Below are positions 1 to 10,251 of a stretch of 64,000 nt of DNA, one piece after another. Within the stretch, counting starts at the first letter, position 1; every line of letters starts with the position of its first letter. The stretch comes from CAIWHR01 sp963773195 (GTDB taxonomy: Bacteria > Pseudomonadota > Gammaproteobacteria > Burkholderiales > Casimicrobiaceae): assembly GCA_963773195.1 (NCBI GenBank), contig CAVZAE010000019.1, forward strand, positions 62,001-126,000, given 5' to 3'. The notes under the pieces were generated by a model that was given only the letters and a program-made list of their open reading frames with translations, had not been told where the DNA came from and did no database searches. The translations under genes were made by a program, and so were the position numbers.

Positions 1-494
1 TGTTTCGTGGCGAAGCGTAGCGGCTCGAGATGCGCGGCCATCAGGGCGTCGAATATCGCCAGGGCTTCGGCGTCCTGCACGTAGATCCCCGGGGTGCCCG
101 TGCTACCCGAACTCTTCCACACGACATAGCGGTCGAGGTAACGCTCGCCGATATGCTTGCGGTCAGCCATGAACGCTTCGACGCCGGCCAGCTTCACTCC
201 GGGATCGGTGACCCAATCGTCGAAGCGCGCCATCAACGCGCGCTTGGTCGAGATCGGCAGATCGTTCGGCGCCAGTACGCGCTGCGGCAGCGAACGGTAG
301 GCGTCACGGTAGACCCGAGAGTGCCCTCGCGCGAACCCCACCAAAGCGGCAAAGCGACGGCGGCGTGCGGTGTCGATCGCGGCGGTGCCGCCGCTGCGCG
401 TCGACCAGATTTCCCAGACGCGCGAAAGCCACCGCAAATACTCGGTCGAAGCTTGGATGGGTTCCCACGAATCGATGCGAGCCGCTTTCGTCAT
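1..494 (-). CDS. AMP-dependent CoA ligase, phenylacetate-CoA ligase-like, partial (runs off the left edge)
   Basis: The reading frame starts at an ATG (minus strand, 494) and is open to the window edge, giving about 164 N-terminal residues. Near residue 130 it carries the adenylate-forming phosphate-binding loop SSGSTGTPG, followed by an open stretch matching the start of the adenylation domain. Enzymes of this family activate a carboxylic acid as an acyl-AMP and transfer it to CoA. The spacing from the N-terminus to the loop fits the phenylacetate-CoA ligase/F390-synthetase branch better than long fatty-acyl-CoA ligases, but the substrate cannot be read from this fragment. It lies just downstream of the uspA-like gene on the same strand, 27 bp away. 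The C-terminal half is missing only because of the window limit. Confidence 0.7.
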   Translation of the reverse strand, partial: MTKAARIDSWEPIQASTEYLRWLSRVWEIWSTRSGGTAAIDTARRRRFAALVGFARGHSRVYRDAYRSLPQRVLAPNDLPISTKRALMARFDDWVTDPGVKLAGVEAFMADRKHIGERYLDRYVVWKSSGSTGTPGIYVQDAEALAIFDALMAAHLEPLRFATK

Positions 495-521
495 CGCGTT
501 CCGTCGCGGTGGCCGAATGCC

Positions 522-965
522 CTAGCGCACGACGAGCACCGGCAGCTTCGAATGCGTCAGGACCTTCTGCGTTTCACTGCCGAGCAGAAGCGCTGACAGG
601 CCGCGCCGGCCGTGCGACGCCATCACGATGGCATCGCACTTGCCCTTTCGGGCCGCCGCAAGGATCGCTTCCCAAGGCGTTTCGGCAATCGCGTGAACCG
701 ATTTGAAGTCGATTCCGGCCGCCTCCGCCTTGATCGACACGGGTTTCAGGATGTTTTCGGCCTGCTTGGCACAGAGCGCGGTGTACTCCTTGCGCGGCAT
801 CGGGACAACGTAGGATCCCTCTCCGTACACCGGCGTTGGATAGCCCGGGGATGCGTAGAACGCCGTAAGCCCGGCACCGACCGCTTGCGCAAGCGCGATC
901 GCATGCGCCACCGCCTTATCCGACAGCTTGGATCCGTCGGTCGCAACGAGAAGATGCTGGTACAT
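522..965 (-). CDS. Universal stress protein, UspA family
   Basis: A 147-residue single-domain protein beginning MYQHLLVATDGSKLS, the classic beta1-loop of UspA-type proteins, and ending in the ATP-binding style segment with ASHGRRG and a terminal VLVVR strand. The reading frame extends 33 nt further upstream, but the ATG at 965 is preceded by a strong ribosome site (AAGGAGGGAATC), so that start is chosen. UspA proteins are cytoplasmic nucleotide-binding dimers induced by starvation or respiratory stress. The residues of the nucleotide-binding loop (G-x2-G-x9-G-S/T) appear conserved near the C-terminus (ASHGRRGLSALLLGSET). It sits in a same-strand stress cluster with a small cytochrome c and Hsp20. 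Confidence 0.9.
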   Translation of the reverse strand: MYQHLLVATDGSKLSDKAVAHAIALAQAVGAGLTAFYASPGYPTPVYGEGSYVVPMPRKEYTALCAKQAENILKPVSIKAEAAGIDFKSVHAIAETPWEAILAAARKGKCDAIVMASHGRRGLSALLLGSETQKVLTHSKLPVLVVR

Positions 966-998
966 GATTCCCTCCTTCGCTCGGTTCCCGTCGCGCAC

Positions 999-1319
999 CT
1001 ACTCCTTTAGCGAGAGGATGTACTCGACCATCGTCTTCGCATCGGCCTCGGAGACCTCCGGATGCGGCGGCATGTGCCACGGACCTTCGCCGTGGCGGCC
1101 GTTTCGCACCGATGCGACCAGCATCGGGATTGCTTGCGGCTTGCCCCTGTAGCGGGCAGCAATGTCGGCGAACGCGGGACCGGCTTTTGGTTCGCGATCC
1201 GAATGACAGAAGTAACACTTGTACTGTTCCAGCATCGCCGGAGCCTGCGCGCGGGCAAGACCCGCCGCCCATACGAGAGCCGTGAGAACAAAGCAGGCAA
1301 GGTTCATGCGGACCGCCAT
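999..1319 (-). CDS. Small periplasmic c-type cytochrome
   Basis: A 106-residue protein with an N-terminal signal peptide (hydrophobic FVLTALVWAAGLARAQA) and one heme-c attachment motif, CYFCH, about residue 35-39. A likely axial methionine lies in WHMPPHPEVS near residue 82, and the C-terminal helix YILSLKE is typical of class I cytochrome c. It would be exported and carry electrons in the periplasm. The ATG at 1319 has a GGAGAG ribosome site; a second ATG twelve bases inside is possible. It is 33 bp upstream of the uspA-like start on the same strand, so co-transcription is likely. The partner oxidase or dehydrogenase is not identifiable here. Confidence 0.85.
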   Translation of the reverse strand: MAVRMNLACFVLTALVWAAGLARAQAPAMLEQYKCYFCHSDREPKAGPAFADIAARYRGKPQAIPMLVASVRNGRHGEGPWHMPPHPEVSEADAKTMVEYILSLKE

Positions 1320-1447
1320 GGCTCTCCGATGCGCAAGCGCGCGCCGCCGCCACGCCGAGGGGTTCGGCGACGGGTTCCTCCCTTTAGTCCGCCCTCGGGA
1401 ACCGACGTGGCCTCCCACTTGGGGCCACGCCGTCCGTACCGTCCAAC

Positions 1448-1897
1448 TTATTGGACCTTCAGCTGCTTCATCGCACCGCCGTTGGTCTTCTTCGGCAGCG
1501 TGAGCTCGAGAATGCCGTCCTGATACCTGGCCTCGGCCTTGCTTTGGTCGACGTCGTGCATCAGCGTAAAGCTGCGCGACTGCGCGCCGCAGTACCGCTC
1601 GTTGCGCAGGACTGTTTCGCCCTTCTTCTCTTCCGTTTCCTTTTTGAGCTCCGTCGCGATCGAAACGAGGTTGTCTTCGACCGCCACGTGGATATCCTCC
1701 CTCTTCACGCCCGGGACTTCGGCTTTCACGTGATAGGCCTTGTCGTCCTCGGAGACGTCCATCCGGATCTCCCTTTCCATGGGGAGATTGCGGCCGGAGG
1801 GCCGCATCTGCGTCATCCGGAACAAGTCGTCGAAATCGCGGAACGGCACCAAGCTCAAGAAATCGCTGTACGGATCGAAACGAGTGATGTTTGCCAT
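1448..1897 (-). CDS. Hsp20/alpha-crystallin family small heat-shock protein
   Basis: A 149-residue protein starting MANITRFDPYSDF and containing the alpha-crystallin domain (roughly residues 45-140), with EVPGVKREDIHV and the IxI/V-type tail region LELTLPKK. Such proteins form oligomers that hold unfolded proteins in the cytoplasm without ATP. The frame is open 228 nt upstream, but the ATG at 1897 matches the family start and has a GGAGAA ribosome site. The stop lies 128 bp before the cytochrome gene on the same strand. Unusually for the family it contains a cysteine in the middle of the domain (RYCGAQ). Confidence 0.92.
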   Translation of the reverse strand: MANITRFDPYSDFLSLVPFRDFDDLFRMTQMRPSGRNLPMEREIRMDVSEDDKAYHVKAEVPGVKREDIHVAVEDNLVSIATELKKETEEKKGETVLRNERYCGAQSRSFTLMHDVDQSKAEARYQDGILELTLPKKTNGGAMKQLKVQ

Positions 1898-2123
1898 CGA
1901 AGTTCTCCAGCTTTGTTTCGTACTGGTGCCGGCGGAGGCCCTCGCGGGAACCCGGCGGCGCCCGTTGCGCCAAGGGTGCGAACACCTCGTTGCAACTCGA
2001 TCAAAGTCTAGCCCGATGGCGGCGAAGCGGTATTGATGTTGGTCAACTGTGGCGCCACCCGCTACGGCGTGCGTACTTGCCAGCCTTTGATCTGCATCTT
2101 TGCATCTCTGCAGGTCGCAGCTC

Positions 2124-2228
2124 ATGTCCTACAAGCAACCGCGCCACGTCGAGTTTCGCGACACCCTGCCCAAGTCGCCGATCGGGAAGGTCCTGCGCCG
2201 CGAATTGCGCGACGCGCCCGCTCAATGA
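2124..2228 (+). pseudogene. 3' remnant of an acyl-CoA/acetoacetyl-CoA-type synthetase
   Basis: Thirty-four codons on the plus strand read MSYKQPRHVEFRD followed by TLPKSPIGKVLRRELRD and a stop. This is the C-terminal signature of AMP-dependent acyl-CoA ligases, including the catalytic lysine of the PKSPIGK(V/I) motif. In the same frame just upstream there is a stop codon and no recognisable ligase sequence, so only the last part of a gene survives. It ends exactly one base before the stop codon of the convergent PHA synthase gene, which suggests a deletion or rearrangement removed the rest. The codon choice is still GC-rich and gene-like. Confidence 0.6.
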
Positions 2229-4094
2229 TCAGCGCTCGAGCACGTAGGTGCCGGGCGCGTCGCACAGCGGCACGTGTCCGCCTGCACCCATCTTCGGGGG
2301 CGCACCGCGTGCGCCGGAACGGGCGTCGAGCCACGCGACCCACTCGGGCCACCATGACCCGTCCTTGAGCGGCGACCTCTCGAGCCACACGTCGGGGTCG
2401 GCGTAGTGGTCGTGCGCCGCCTTGGTCGCGACGCGGTAGTGCCGGTTCGGGTGGCCCGGCTCGGACACGATGCCTACGTTGTGACCGCCACTCGTCAGCA
2501 GAAAGGTTACCTCGGCATCGGTGAGCAGATTCAATTTGTAGACCGAGTGCCAGGGAGCGACGTGATCCGATTCCGTGGCGACGCTGAAGATCGGCACGCG
2601 AATATCGGAAAGCGCTATGGGCCGCCCGGCGGCAGGGTAGCGTCCCTCCGCGAGATCGTTGTTGAGGAAGAGCCGGCGCAGGTACTCGCCATGCTGGCGA
2701 TACGGCATGCGCGTGGCATCGGCGTTCCAGGCGTTGAGGTCGGTCATGACCTCGCGGTCGCCCAGGAGGTAGGTGCGCACCATGCGCGACCAGATGAGGT
2801 CGTTCGAGCGCAGGAGCTGAAAGGTTCCGGCCATCTGCCGGCTGTCGAGAAAACCCTGCTCCCACATCACGTCTTCGAGGAACGCGAGCTGGCTCTCGTT
2901 GATGAAAAGCGTCAGCTCGCCCGCCTCGGTGAAGTCGGTCTGCGCGGCGAAGAATGTCACCGACTGCAGCCGATCATCGTTGTCGCGGGCCATGGCCGCC
3001 ACGGCAATCGCGAGCAGCGTGCCACCGATGCAGTAGCCCACCGCGTGCGTCTTGCGGCCCGGAATGATCGCCGACATCGCGTCGAGCGCAGCCATCACGC
3101 CGAGCGTCCGATAATCCTCCATCGAGAGCTCGCGATCTTCCGGCCCGGGATTCTTCCACGAGATCATGAAGACCGTGTAGCCCTGCGCCGTCAGGTAGTT
3201 CACCAGCGAGTTGTGGGGGCTCAGGTCCAGGATGTAGTACTTCATGATCCACGCCGGAACGATCAGCACCGGCTCGGGCCGCACGGTGGCGCCGGCCGGA
3301 GCGTACTGGATGAGCTCGATCAGCCGATTGCGGTAGACGACCTTGCCCGGCGTGATCGCCACCTCGTGCCCGACGCGGAAGGCCTCGGTTCCGACGCGTC
3401 CGCGGCCGGCCGCGATGCGCTCCCAGTCATCGAGGAAGTTCTGCGCGCCGCGAGCAAAGTTCAATCCCATTTCCGCCTGCGTGCGCTCGACGACTTCCGG
3501 ATTGCAGAGCGGATGGTTTGACGGCGAAAAGAAGTCAAGCCATTGTCGCGCGCAGAAGGCGACGATCTTCTCGTCCTGCGCGTTCACGCCATGGATGCCC
3601 GTCGTCGCGTTGTGCCACCACTGCTGCGTGAGCAGGAAGGACTGGTAGATCAAGTCGTAGGGGGGCGTTCGCCACGACTCGTCCCTGAACCGCCGGTCCT
3701 GCGACAGTGGTTCGATGCAAGGCTCGCGTCCATCCCGCGCGAATGCGGTGCGGTTCGCATACGTGACGAGTCGCAGCCATTTGCGCATCGCTTTTTCGGC
3801 GAGCTGCAGCCGCTTCCCTGGCGAATACGCCAGATGCGAAGCCCAGTCGGCATACGCGCCGATCAGCGTCATCGGCGACACGCCCGCCATAAACCGCGCC
3901 ATGGTGGCGTGCAGCGACCGGTCGAGCGCCTCCGCAAAAGCGGTGGCTCCGTACGAGTCGCGGAGGAGTTCAGGAGTCGATGTCGCGGCATCCCTTGCGG
4001 CGATGCGCGCGCTGACGGGCTTCGGCTTCGTGCGGATTAGCGAAGGGCGGGTCGTAACGACGGACAGGCGAGGGCGCTTCAGATTCCGATGCAT
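2229..4094 (-). CDS. phaC: Class I poly(3-hydroxyalkanoate) synthase
   Basis: The enzyme polymerises 3-hydroxyacyl-CoA into PHA granules. The 621-residue product has the PhaC N-terminal region followed by an alpha/beta-hydrolase core. The lipase-like box is GYCIGG with the catalytic cysteine, the aspartate lies in ATESDHVAPWHS, and the histidine in GGHNVG, so the triad is complete. The substrate-channel segment SWKNPGPEDR is also typical. The open frame extends to 4169; the ATG at 4094 (MHRNLKRPR) is preferred because GGAGCGGAA precedes it, but the family match becomes good only at about residue 45. Its 5' end overlaps the tail of the upstream sigma-factor frame by about 125 bp, which is odd. 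No phaA, phaB or phaP is visible nearby. Confidence 0.92.
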   Translation of the reverse strand: MHRNLKRPRLSVVTTRPSLIRTKPKPVSARIAARDAATSTPELLRDSYGATAFAEALDRSLHATMARFMAGVSPMTLIGAYADWASHLAYSPGKRLQLAEKAMRKWLRLVTYANRTAFARDGREPCIEPLSQDRRFRDESWRTPPYDLIYQSFLLTQQWWHNATTGIHGVNAQDEKIVAFCARQWLDFFSPSNHPLCNPEVVERTQAEMGLNFARGAQNFLDDWERIAAGRGRVGTEAFRVGHEVAITPGKVVYRNRLIELIQYAPAGATVRPEPVLIVPAWIMKYYILDLSPHNSLVNYLTAQGYTVFMISWKNPGPEDRELSMEDYRTLGVMAALDAMSAIIPGRKTHAVGYCIGGTLLAIAVAAMARDNDDRLQSVTFFAAQTDFTEAGELTLFINESQLAFLEDVMWEQGFLDSRQMAGTFQLLRSNDLIWSRMVRTYLLGDREVMTDLNAWNADATRMPYRQHGEYLRRLFLNNDLAEGRYPAAGRPIALSDIRVPIFSVATESDHVAPWHSVYKLNLLTDAEVTFLLTSGGHNVGIVSEPGHPNRHYRVATKAAHDHYADPDVWLERSPLKDGSWWPEWVAWLDARSGARGAPPKMGAGGHVPLCDAPGTYVLER

Positions 4095-4698
4095 GACGCT
4101 GTTCCGCTCCGATCGCGCACGATTCATGCGCGCCATGCTCCATTCTAGAGTTGTTAGCCCGGACGGCATTGATCCCCGTCAATGCGCTGCCGGTCATGTG
4201 CCGGAGCTTCTCGCGGGCGCGCGAGATGCGCGACATGACGGTTCCGATCGGAATCGCGAGTACGGTGGAAATCTCTTCGTAGCTCAGCTCCTCGACCGCA
4301 GCCAGCAGCAGGGCCTCGCGCTGCTCCGTGGGCAGGCGGCCGATCAGCTCCATTACCTCCCGCAACTCGACGCGTTCGAGTTGGTTGCCGTTTTGCGAGA
4401 CTTGCCTGACCGCTTCGCGTTCGCCCTCGTCGTCGAGCGAGACGGTTTCCGCCTCGCGGCGGGCAACAGCACGCTGGTTAAGGTGGACGTTGTGCATGAT
4501 CGTGAACAACCAAGCGCGCAGATCGGTCCCTACCTGCCACAGCCTTCGCTTGTCCCACGCGCGCAGCAACGTGTCCTGCACCAGATCGTCGGCGCGGGCT
4601 GTATTGCGCGTCAGTACGCTCGCGTAGCGGCGCAACCGCGGAATGGCGGCGGCCAGGTCCGGCTGCGGCAGTCCGACAGCGACCATGCTCGAATTCAT
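3970..4698 (-). CDS. RNA polymerase sigma factor, ECF subfamily
   Basis: A 242-residue frame whose first about 170 residues form a complete ECF sigma factor. Region 2 includes ARADDLVQDTLLRAW and AWLFTIMHNVHLNQ, and region 4 includes LPTEQREALLLAAVEELSYEEIS and the recognition helix IPIGTVMSRISRAREKLR. It would direct RNA polymerase to a small regulon. The last about 60 residues have no ECF character and run through the start of phaC in another frame. Either the protein has an unusual tail or a frameshift removed the normal stop. No anti-sigma gene is adjacent; the next upstream gene encodes an exported DUF3455 protein. Confidence 0.85.
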   Translation of the reverse strand: MNSSMVAVGLPQPDLAAAIPRLRRYASVLTRNTARADDLVQDTLLRAWDKRRLWQVGTDLRAWLFTIMHNVHLNQRAVARREAETVSLDDEGEREAVRQVSQNGNQLERVELREVMELIGRLPTEQREALLLAAVEELSYEEISTVLAIPIGTVMSRISRAREKLRHMTGSALTGINAVRANNSRMEHGAHESCAIGAEQRHASESEAPSPVRRYDPPFANPHEAEARQRAHRRKGCRDIDS

Positions 4699-4749
4699 TG
4701 CGAATCGCGGACCACGGGCACTTGCAGCAGCCTCGTGGTCCGCTTGCCT

Positions 4750-5430
4750 TTATTGGCCCGGAGCGTAGAAGAAGTAATCGGCCGTGTAATCCACAAACGC
4801 CTGATTACCGAGGTCCGCCGGCGAAGCACAGCCCGTCTTTGGCGGGTTCCCTCCGACGGTGTTCACCCGCTGGACGAACGTGGTGTTCGTCAGTTTGTCA
4901 CCGCCGGTCGGTCCGTCTTCGGCCCCAACCACCTCGAGCAGGAGCCACGCAACCGATTTCGGGTCGACGATGGCCAATCCAGTGGATCCATCAGGGTTGG
5001 AGCGCACCTTCGCCCAGATGGTGCTCGTGTCTTTGTACTGCCACGTGGCGCGAATCGCGCCGTCGGCCACCACCGTTGCACTGGCGTTGGGGTCACGCGG
5101 GTCGGGGTTGGGGCTGAAGTAGTGGGTGATGACTTGACCACCGTCCTCGCCGAACAGCGTGGCTTCCGGCGTGAAGAGCGCATAGGCGACGCCGGGAGGT
5201 GAGGCTGAAGGCTTGCAGAAGTAGTTCTGCGTACCGAAGGCATGACCCACGAGGAACGCCTTGTTCCCCGCGGGCACCCGGAGGTTGAACGGCACATCGG
5301 GCGGTGTGACTTCGCCGGCGTACGCCGGCTGCGGCAGCGAGACCGTCAAAGCCAGGGCGAGCGCTGCGGCCCCGGCGATGGGTAGGATGCGGTGAGCGGT
5401 CTGGTTCGATAATGCGTCGTAATGTTTCAT
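4750..5430 (-). CDS. Exported DUF3455-type protein
   Basis: A 226-residue protein with a clear signal peptide (hydrophobic PIAGAAALALALTVSLPQPAYA, cleavage after AYA) and a mature part matching the DUF3455 pattern: PFNLRVPAGNKAFLVGHAFGTQNYFC near the start, a middle ATWQYKDTSTIWAK, and a final VDYTADYFFYAP. Members are secreted or periplasmic proteins of unknown function, often found beside stress-type ECF sigma factors. The ATG at 5430 (MKHYDAL) has AAGGAAA upstream and fits the signal peptide, while the longer frame to 5475 does not. It lies 52 bp upstream of the ECF sigma gene on the same strand and may belong to its regulon. Confidence 0.8.
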   Translation of the reverse strand: MKHYDALSNQTAHRILPIAGAAALALALTVSLPQPAYAGEVTPPDVPFNLRVPAGNKAFLVGHAFGTQNYFCKPSASPPGVAYALFTPEATLFGEDGGQVITHYFSPNPDPRDPNASATVVADGAIRATWQYKDTSTIWAKVRSNPDGSTGLAIVDPKSVAWLLLEVVGAEDGPTGGDKLTNTTFVQRVNTVGGNPPKTGCASPADLGNQAFVDYTADYFFYAPGQ

Positions 5431-5627
5431 GCGAATTTCCTTTCGCGCCGTGGGCGCCGGTAGTTGGATTGACACCTGAATCGCGTTGATGCGGGATTCG
5501 AGGTCAGTCTGGCGGGCAGGCGCGTCAGCGGAATTTCAGCGCGAGTTCGTTCTTGTTTCGTCTGTTGCGTCGGCGCACCGATCCCGATTCCTTCCGGATC
5601 TAAGCTAAGCACTTCGGCGCCTGCAGG

Positions 5628-8600
5628 CTACGGCGACAGGGCCGGCAGCACGATAGCGTCCGGGGCGCTCCCCGAGGCCGCTCGGGCCAGTTCCTCCAGG
5701 CATTTCATCAATGCCATTGCCGCCCGTTTTTCGGCGGCCGTTGCGCGCTTCCCGTACTTCGGCAACACGAAGCACACCTGGTCCAGCACGGAGCTCCAGC
5801 TCGTGGTCGCGCTGACATGTGAATGCAGGTCGCGATACTCCCCGATGATGGCGTCGAGCTCGAGCGCCAGCCTGCGCCTGGCAATGGCTTCGTAGAGGCG
5901 TAACTCGGTCAGACCCACGACACTCCAGAAATCCGGATCGTCGCGCGTCTTCGTGGCGAGATTGCCCCTGATCTCGGCCAGCGCCGCGGGATCGAAACCA
6001 CGCCAGTCCGGCCTCGCGGCATCCACGATGAGCTCGGCGGCCATCCGGTTGAGCGCAGGATAGAACAGCTGATGATCATGGCTGGCGCGTGCCAGCGTCT
6101 CGGCGTTGGCGTACCGCAGCTTCATGTTCACGATCGCCTTGGCTTCGGCGCCCGGCTTTTGCGCGAGGGCCTCGAGCAACGCCATGCGCTTCCAGGCCGA
6201 TCCGCACAGACTTTCCCGCTCGATTGATGGCTGCAGGTTCGACAGCTGCTCGAGCACTGCGAGCGCGGCGGAGATCTCGGCGCGAGCGGTTTCGAAGGCG
6301 ACGCCGCTCACCTTGATGGGTTCGGTACCTGCCGTTGCCGCCTTGCCACGTTTGCCGGGTCGTGTCGGCGACTTCGCCGCGGGTTGCGCCTCCCTTGCCA
6401 GGACCTGCCATGCCTCGCGTGCGCGCAGATTGCCTAGCTTCGAGACGGCTTCGAGCGACGCCGTCCCGTCATTGGCGCCGAGTGCCCGCGTATACCACGC
6501 GATCGCCGACGCCCGGTCACCGGTTTCGTCCCACGCGTTTCCAAATCCCTCCGCAATCGCACCCATATCGCCCCAGCGCGACGCAAATCGGGCTTCTAGA
6601 TGACGAATCCTGGCTTGCTGCTCTTGCGCGGGCACCCTTTGATACTTGCTCCTCACCGCGAGCGACTGGAGCGCGAGCAGCAGCCCTTGCGACGACGCAA
6701 TGCCCGCGAATTCGTCCGCGAACGACGCGCTGGGCCGCTGCGCGTCAGGCGTCTCCGGAGCCAATGTCCAGTCGGGATCGCCGTAACACTGATAGGCCGC
6801 CCAAGTGTTGCCTCCCTTTGCCCATGCCTGCTCGCGCGCCTCGGCGACGGCATCGATGAAACGGCGGCCCTGCAGCAGCGCCGCGTAGAACCGCGTCGCA
6901 AAGGTCCGGGCGGCGATGTCGTCGACGGCCCAGCCGGCGGCGACGACGCATCGCACGCCGATCTTGATCAGTTCCTCGGCGACGCCCGCGGCAAATAGTG
7001 GACGATCCGGCGGCCCTAGACGGTTCGTTGCGTCGGAGTTCAACAACTGAGCCGCATCGCGTGCGGCAAGATGGCAGCAATTCACGAATACAAGCTCGGG
7101 GACCTTGCGCATGTTTCGAATCTCGCGCGCCCCGAGGAAGGCACCGTCGGAAAGAACGACCCCGCCCCCCGTGTCCGCTGGCAGGTCGCCACCCTTCTTT
7201 GTCCTTTTCTTCGTCGGCCGGCGGCTGATGGCCGCCAACGCGCCGTGCCCCGCGACGTGGACGACGCGCCAGTCGCGTCCGAGCAGTGTGCCGACGATGG
7301 TTTGCGCGTCGGCACCCAGTGCGTCCGGGTCGTCCGGGCTGATGAGCGCCCGGACGCGCACCGCACCGAGCGCGGCGGACAGCCGCTCTGCGACCGCATT
7401 GGCTTCGTCGCGTGCGCCCGGCAGGCGGGGATAGACGTCGGGATCGCACGCCGGCTCGCCGATGACGAGGACGCTCGCGTCGGCGCTCGCATCGGCGACC
7501 TGCGCTCGAAACTCGGCCGTGCGCAGCTTGCGCAACAGTTTGGTCCGAATCGCCCAGGGCCGCGAATCGGAGTCGGCCCCCCGTGCATCGCTCTCGAGCA
7601 TTTCCCACGGAATGCCCGCGGTGCCCCCATCGACTTCGAGCTGCACATCGGTCGTACCGCCGAGGAACGGCTCCATCTCCAGCGGAATCAGCAGCTGGAA
7701 CAGCGTGCGACCGAGCTGCTCGTCGGCAAGGGTATTTCGCGGCACGCCTTCGACAAGCTTTCGCAGCAGCCGCGTTTGCGTCGCCTGCGCGCGGACTTCG
7801 CTGCGTGCGCGCTTGGTATCGAGCGTGTAGATGATCTGGGCTTCGCCGGCTCTTCCATCTTGCGTTACGGCCGAGATCAAGTCGTAGTCGGCACCGCGAT
7901 AGCCGGAGTCGAGCAACCGAGGGAGCGCGCCGGGACCGATCGACACGGGCTCGACGACAACGAAATCGCCCGGCGCGGCGGCGGCTTGCACTTGCAGCGC
8001 GCGCCAGGCATCCCCGGCACGATCGAGGTACAGCTCGACCAGGTGCAGATGGCTGACGATGGGCCAGCCACCCTTGGCCATCCGTGTATTGGCTTCGTGC
8101 ACGCCCTGGGCGACGAGTTGGGCTGCCTGTCCCACCGAGATGCCCATTCCTCCGCTGCCGATCAGTGTCGACGCCAGCTCGAAGACGCCCGGCGCGCCGC
8201 CGGCCCTTTCCGTCAAGCGCTGCGACCATCCGATGACCGCCTGCCGGACCGTGGCCGCGAGATTGGCGGCGAGAAGCTTGCCCTCGGCGCCGAGGCCGAC
8301 GACGATCGCCGCTTCCGGCCGCGGGAGCTGCAACGGATTGTCGCGATTGACGCCGGTGTTGAGGAAGATCTGATGAGTCGCGGGCACCTCCGGATAAAGT
8401 CCGGTACCGAGCGCCATGTTCAATGCGCCGCCGAGGAGATTGTCGACGACACGCTCCGTGCCTGTCAGCCGCGTCGATGTGTAATGACCAAGCAGCAGAG
8501 GCTGCCGCACGAACATGAGATCACCGTTGATCACGCTGATCCGGAGTGCAGTGCCGGACGAAACGGGTGCGGTCTTCGGTTGCCTGCTTTCGCGCGCCCT

Positions 8601-10194
8601 GGGATCCCGGGCGGACTCGAGCGAAACGCGTGCAGCTCGGGCGCCGGTGGGTGACACGCCACTCCATGATGACGGTCCGATGGTCCGGAATCCGGCCGCT
8701 GCGTCCTCGACCAGCGCATCGACGATGGCATTGGCGGTGCGGTCGTTGTGAAAATAGTTGAAGTGCGAGACTTGTGCGCCGCGGTCGAACAGAAAGGTTG
8801 CGCGGGCAGCGCGTCGCGCGCCACCGTACATCGAGCGGGTCTGCACGACGAGGTCGTTGTCGGTCCAGTAGAACGCGTCGGCCAGCAGCGTCTTGAGCCA
8901 GGAGATCACCGAGTCGCCCTCAATGTCTCCCGCCACGACGCGCAGTGCACCGGGAATCGCCGCGTCCGCCGCATTGAGCCATCGCACGAGCGGGCTGTCG
9001 GGAATCTGCGCGGCGAGGCCCGGGAGGAGCGCCGGGTCGGCGCGGCGTTGCGCCACTTCGCCTAGAAAATCCACGATCGCCGGTGCGACGGGCACGCCGG
9101 CCAGCTCCAGCGCCCATTTGAAGATCGAGATATAGACATCGAGTCGCTTGGAGGCGAGCAAGGTGCCTCGCGCAGGACAGGCGACCCGAACGACGCGCTC
9201 GACGCGGAGCTCGCGCTCGGCGACGACTGCGCTGAGCGTCTTTCAATGTCGCGAGCTGCGTGCGATAGGAATTCCCTTTGAAGAACGCGAAGTCCTTTGC
9301 CTTGAGGGCAGGGCGGGCACAGATCCGGGCGAGCACCTCGGCTACGAGGCCGCCGCGGGAGTGGGTCAGAAGATGCAGGCGAGCGCCTGTCGGACACGCC
9401 TTCGCGAGCGTGAGGGCGTTGTCGATCGGACTCGCGCCGAGCGTCGGATGCTCGAGGCCGTAGACGTTGTGCTCGTAGCGATCGAACAGCGATTGCACTC
9501 GCTGCGGATGCTCGATCCACAGCTTGCCGAAGCTCCCGCTGGTCTCCGACATGGTGCCATGTATCAGGACCAGCAGCGGGCCATCGTGCGCGGGACGGGG
9601 AATCCGCCGCAGCGACCCCGTGCCCTTGAGCTTGGGCAGCGAATCCGGGGAGAGGCCGTATACACCGGTGTCGACTTGTGCGTCGACGCGACGCACGATT
9701 TCCGATGCCGCGATGTTCGCGGCGACGTGGGTGCCGATGCCGGTGACGATCTCGACCGCCGACAGCCACGCAGTGCCCGGCGCCCCCCGCGCCGCGCCGC
9801 GCTGTGTCGGGGCCCGCACGAGCCCTGCCCACTGCAGGCTCGGGGGAATCCTGATTTCGCCGTCGGTGAGCGCTCGCGCGCCCCGCGTGCCTTTACCCTG
9901 TCCGCCAGGCGCCTGCGCGAGCAGCAGGTCGCGCGCATTCTCCGGGTGCAGCAGCAGCACCGGGCCGCCTACGATGTGCAACGCGACGACATCCTGGCCG
10001 GGGACCGCGGTCATCCGGATGTCGTTCGCGCTCCCTCGCTCTGCGCCCACGCGTACCGACTGCTTGATCTTGCCGCGGGTGAGCCCGGCGGGCAGCGGCG
10101 GCGGCGCCGCGCCGCGCAAGGCGCCTGCGCGCTCCTGCGCCTGCGGCGTGCCGGCCAACACAAAGGTAATCGACGCTGGCGCGGCGGCAGCCAT
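5628..10194 (-). CDS. Giant lipase-like/CHAT protease fusion (one frameshift)
   Basis: Two frames, 10194-9236 and 9236-5628, join by a single-base shift near 9230-9236. The upper frame runs into arginine-rich nonsense, while the lower frame continues with CPARGTLLASKRLDVY. The joined product is about 1520 residues. The N-terminal half holds an alpha/beta-hydrolase with LIHGTMS, the nucleophile elbow THSRGG, and a histidine in SHFNYFHN. A CHAT caspase-like domain follows, with the histidine in VVHVAGHGAL (about 7250) and the cysteine in VFVNCCHL (about 7080), so the dyad is intact. The last about 400 residues are helical and TPR-like. The ATG at 10194 has GGGAGACG upstream; a GTG at 10251 is an alternative. 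It directly follows the caspase gene. CHAT proteases act in programmed-death and Craspase-type systems. The frameshift may be a sequencing error. Confidence 0.75.
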
Positions 10195-10251
10195 CGATTC
10201 GTCTCCCGTGGTACCGGTTCCGGCCGTCGCGCGCGGAACTGGGCCGCTCAC

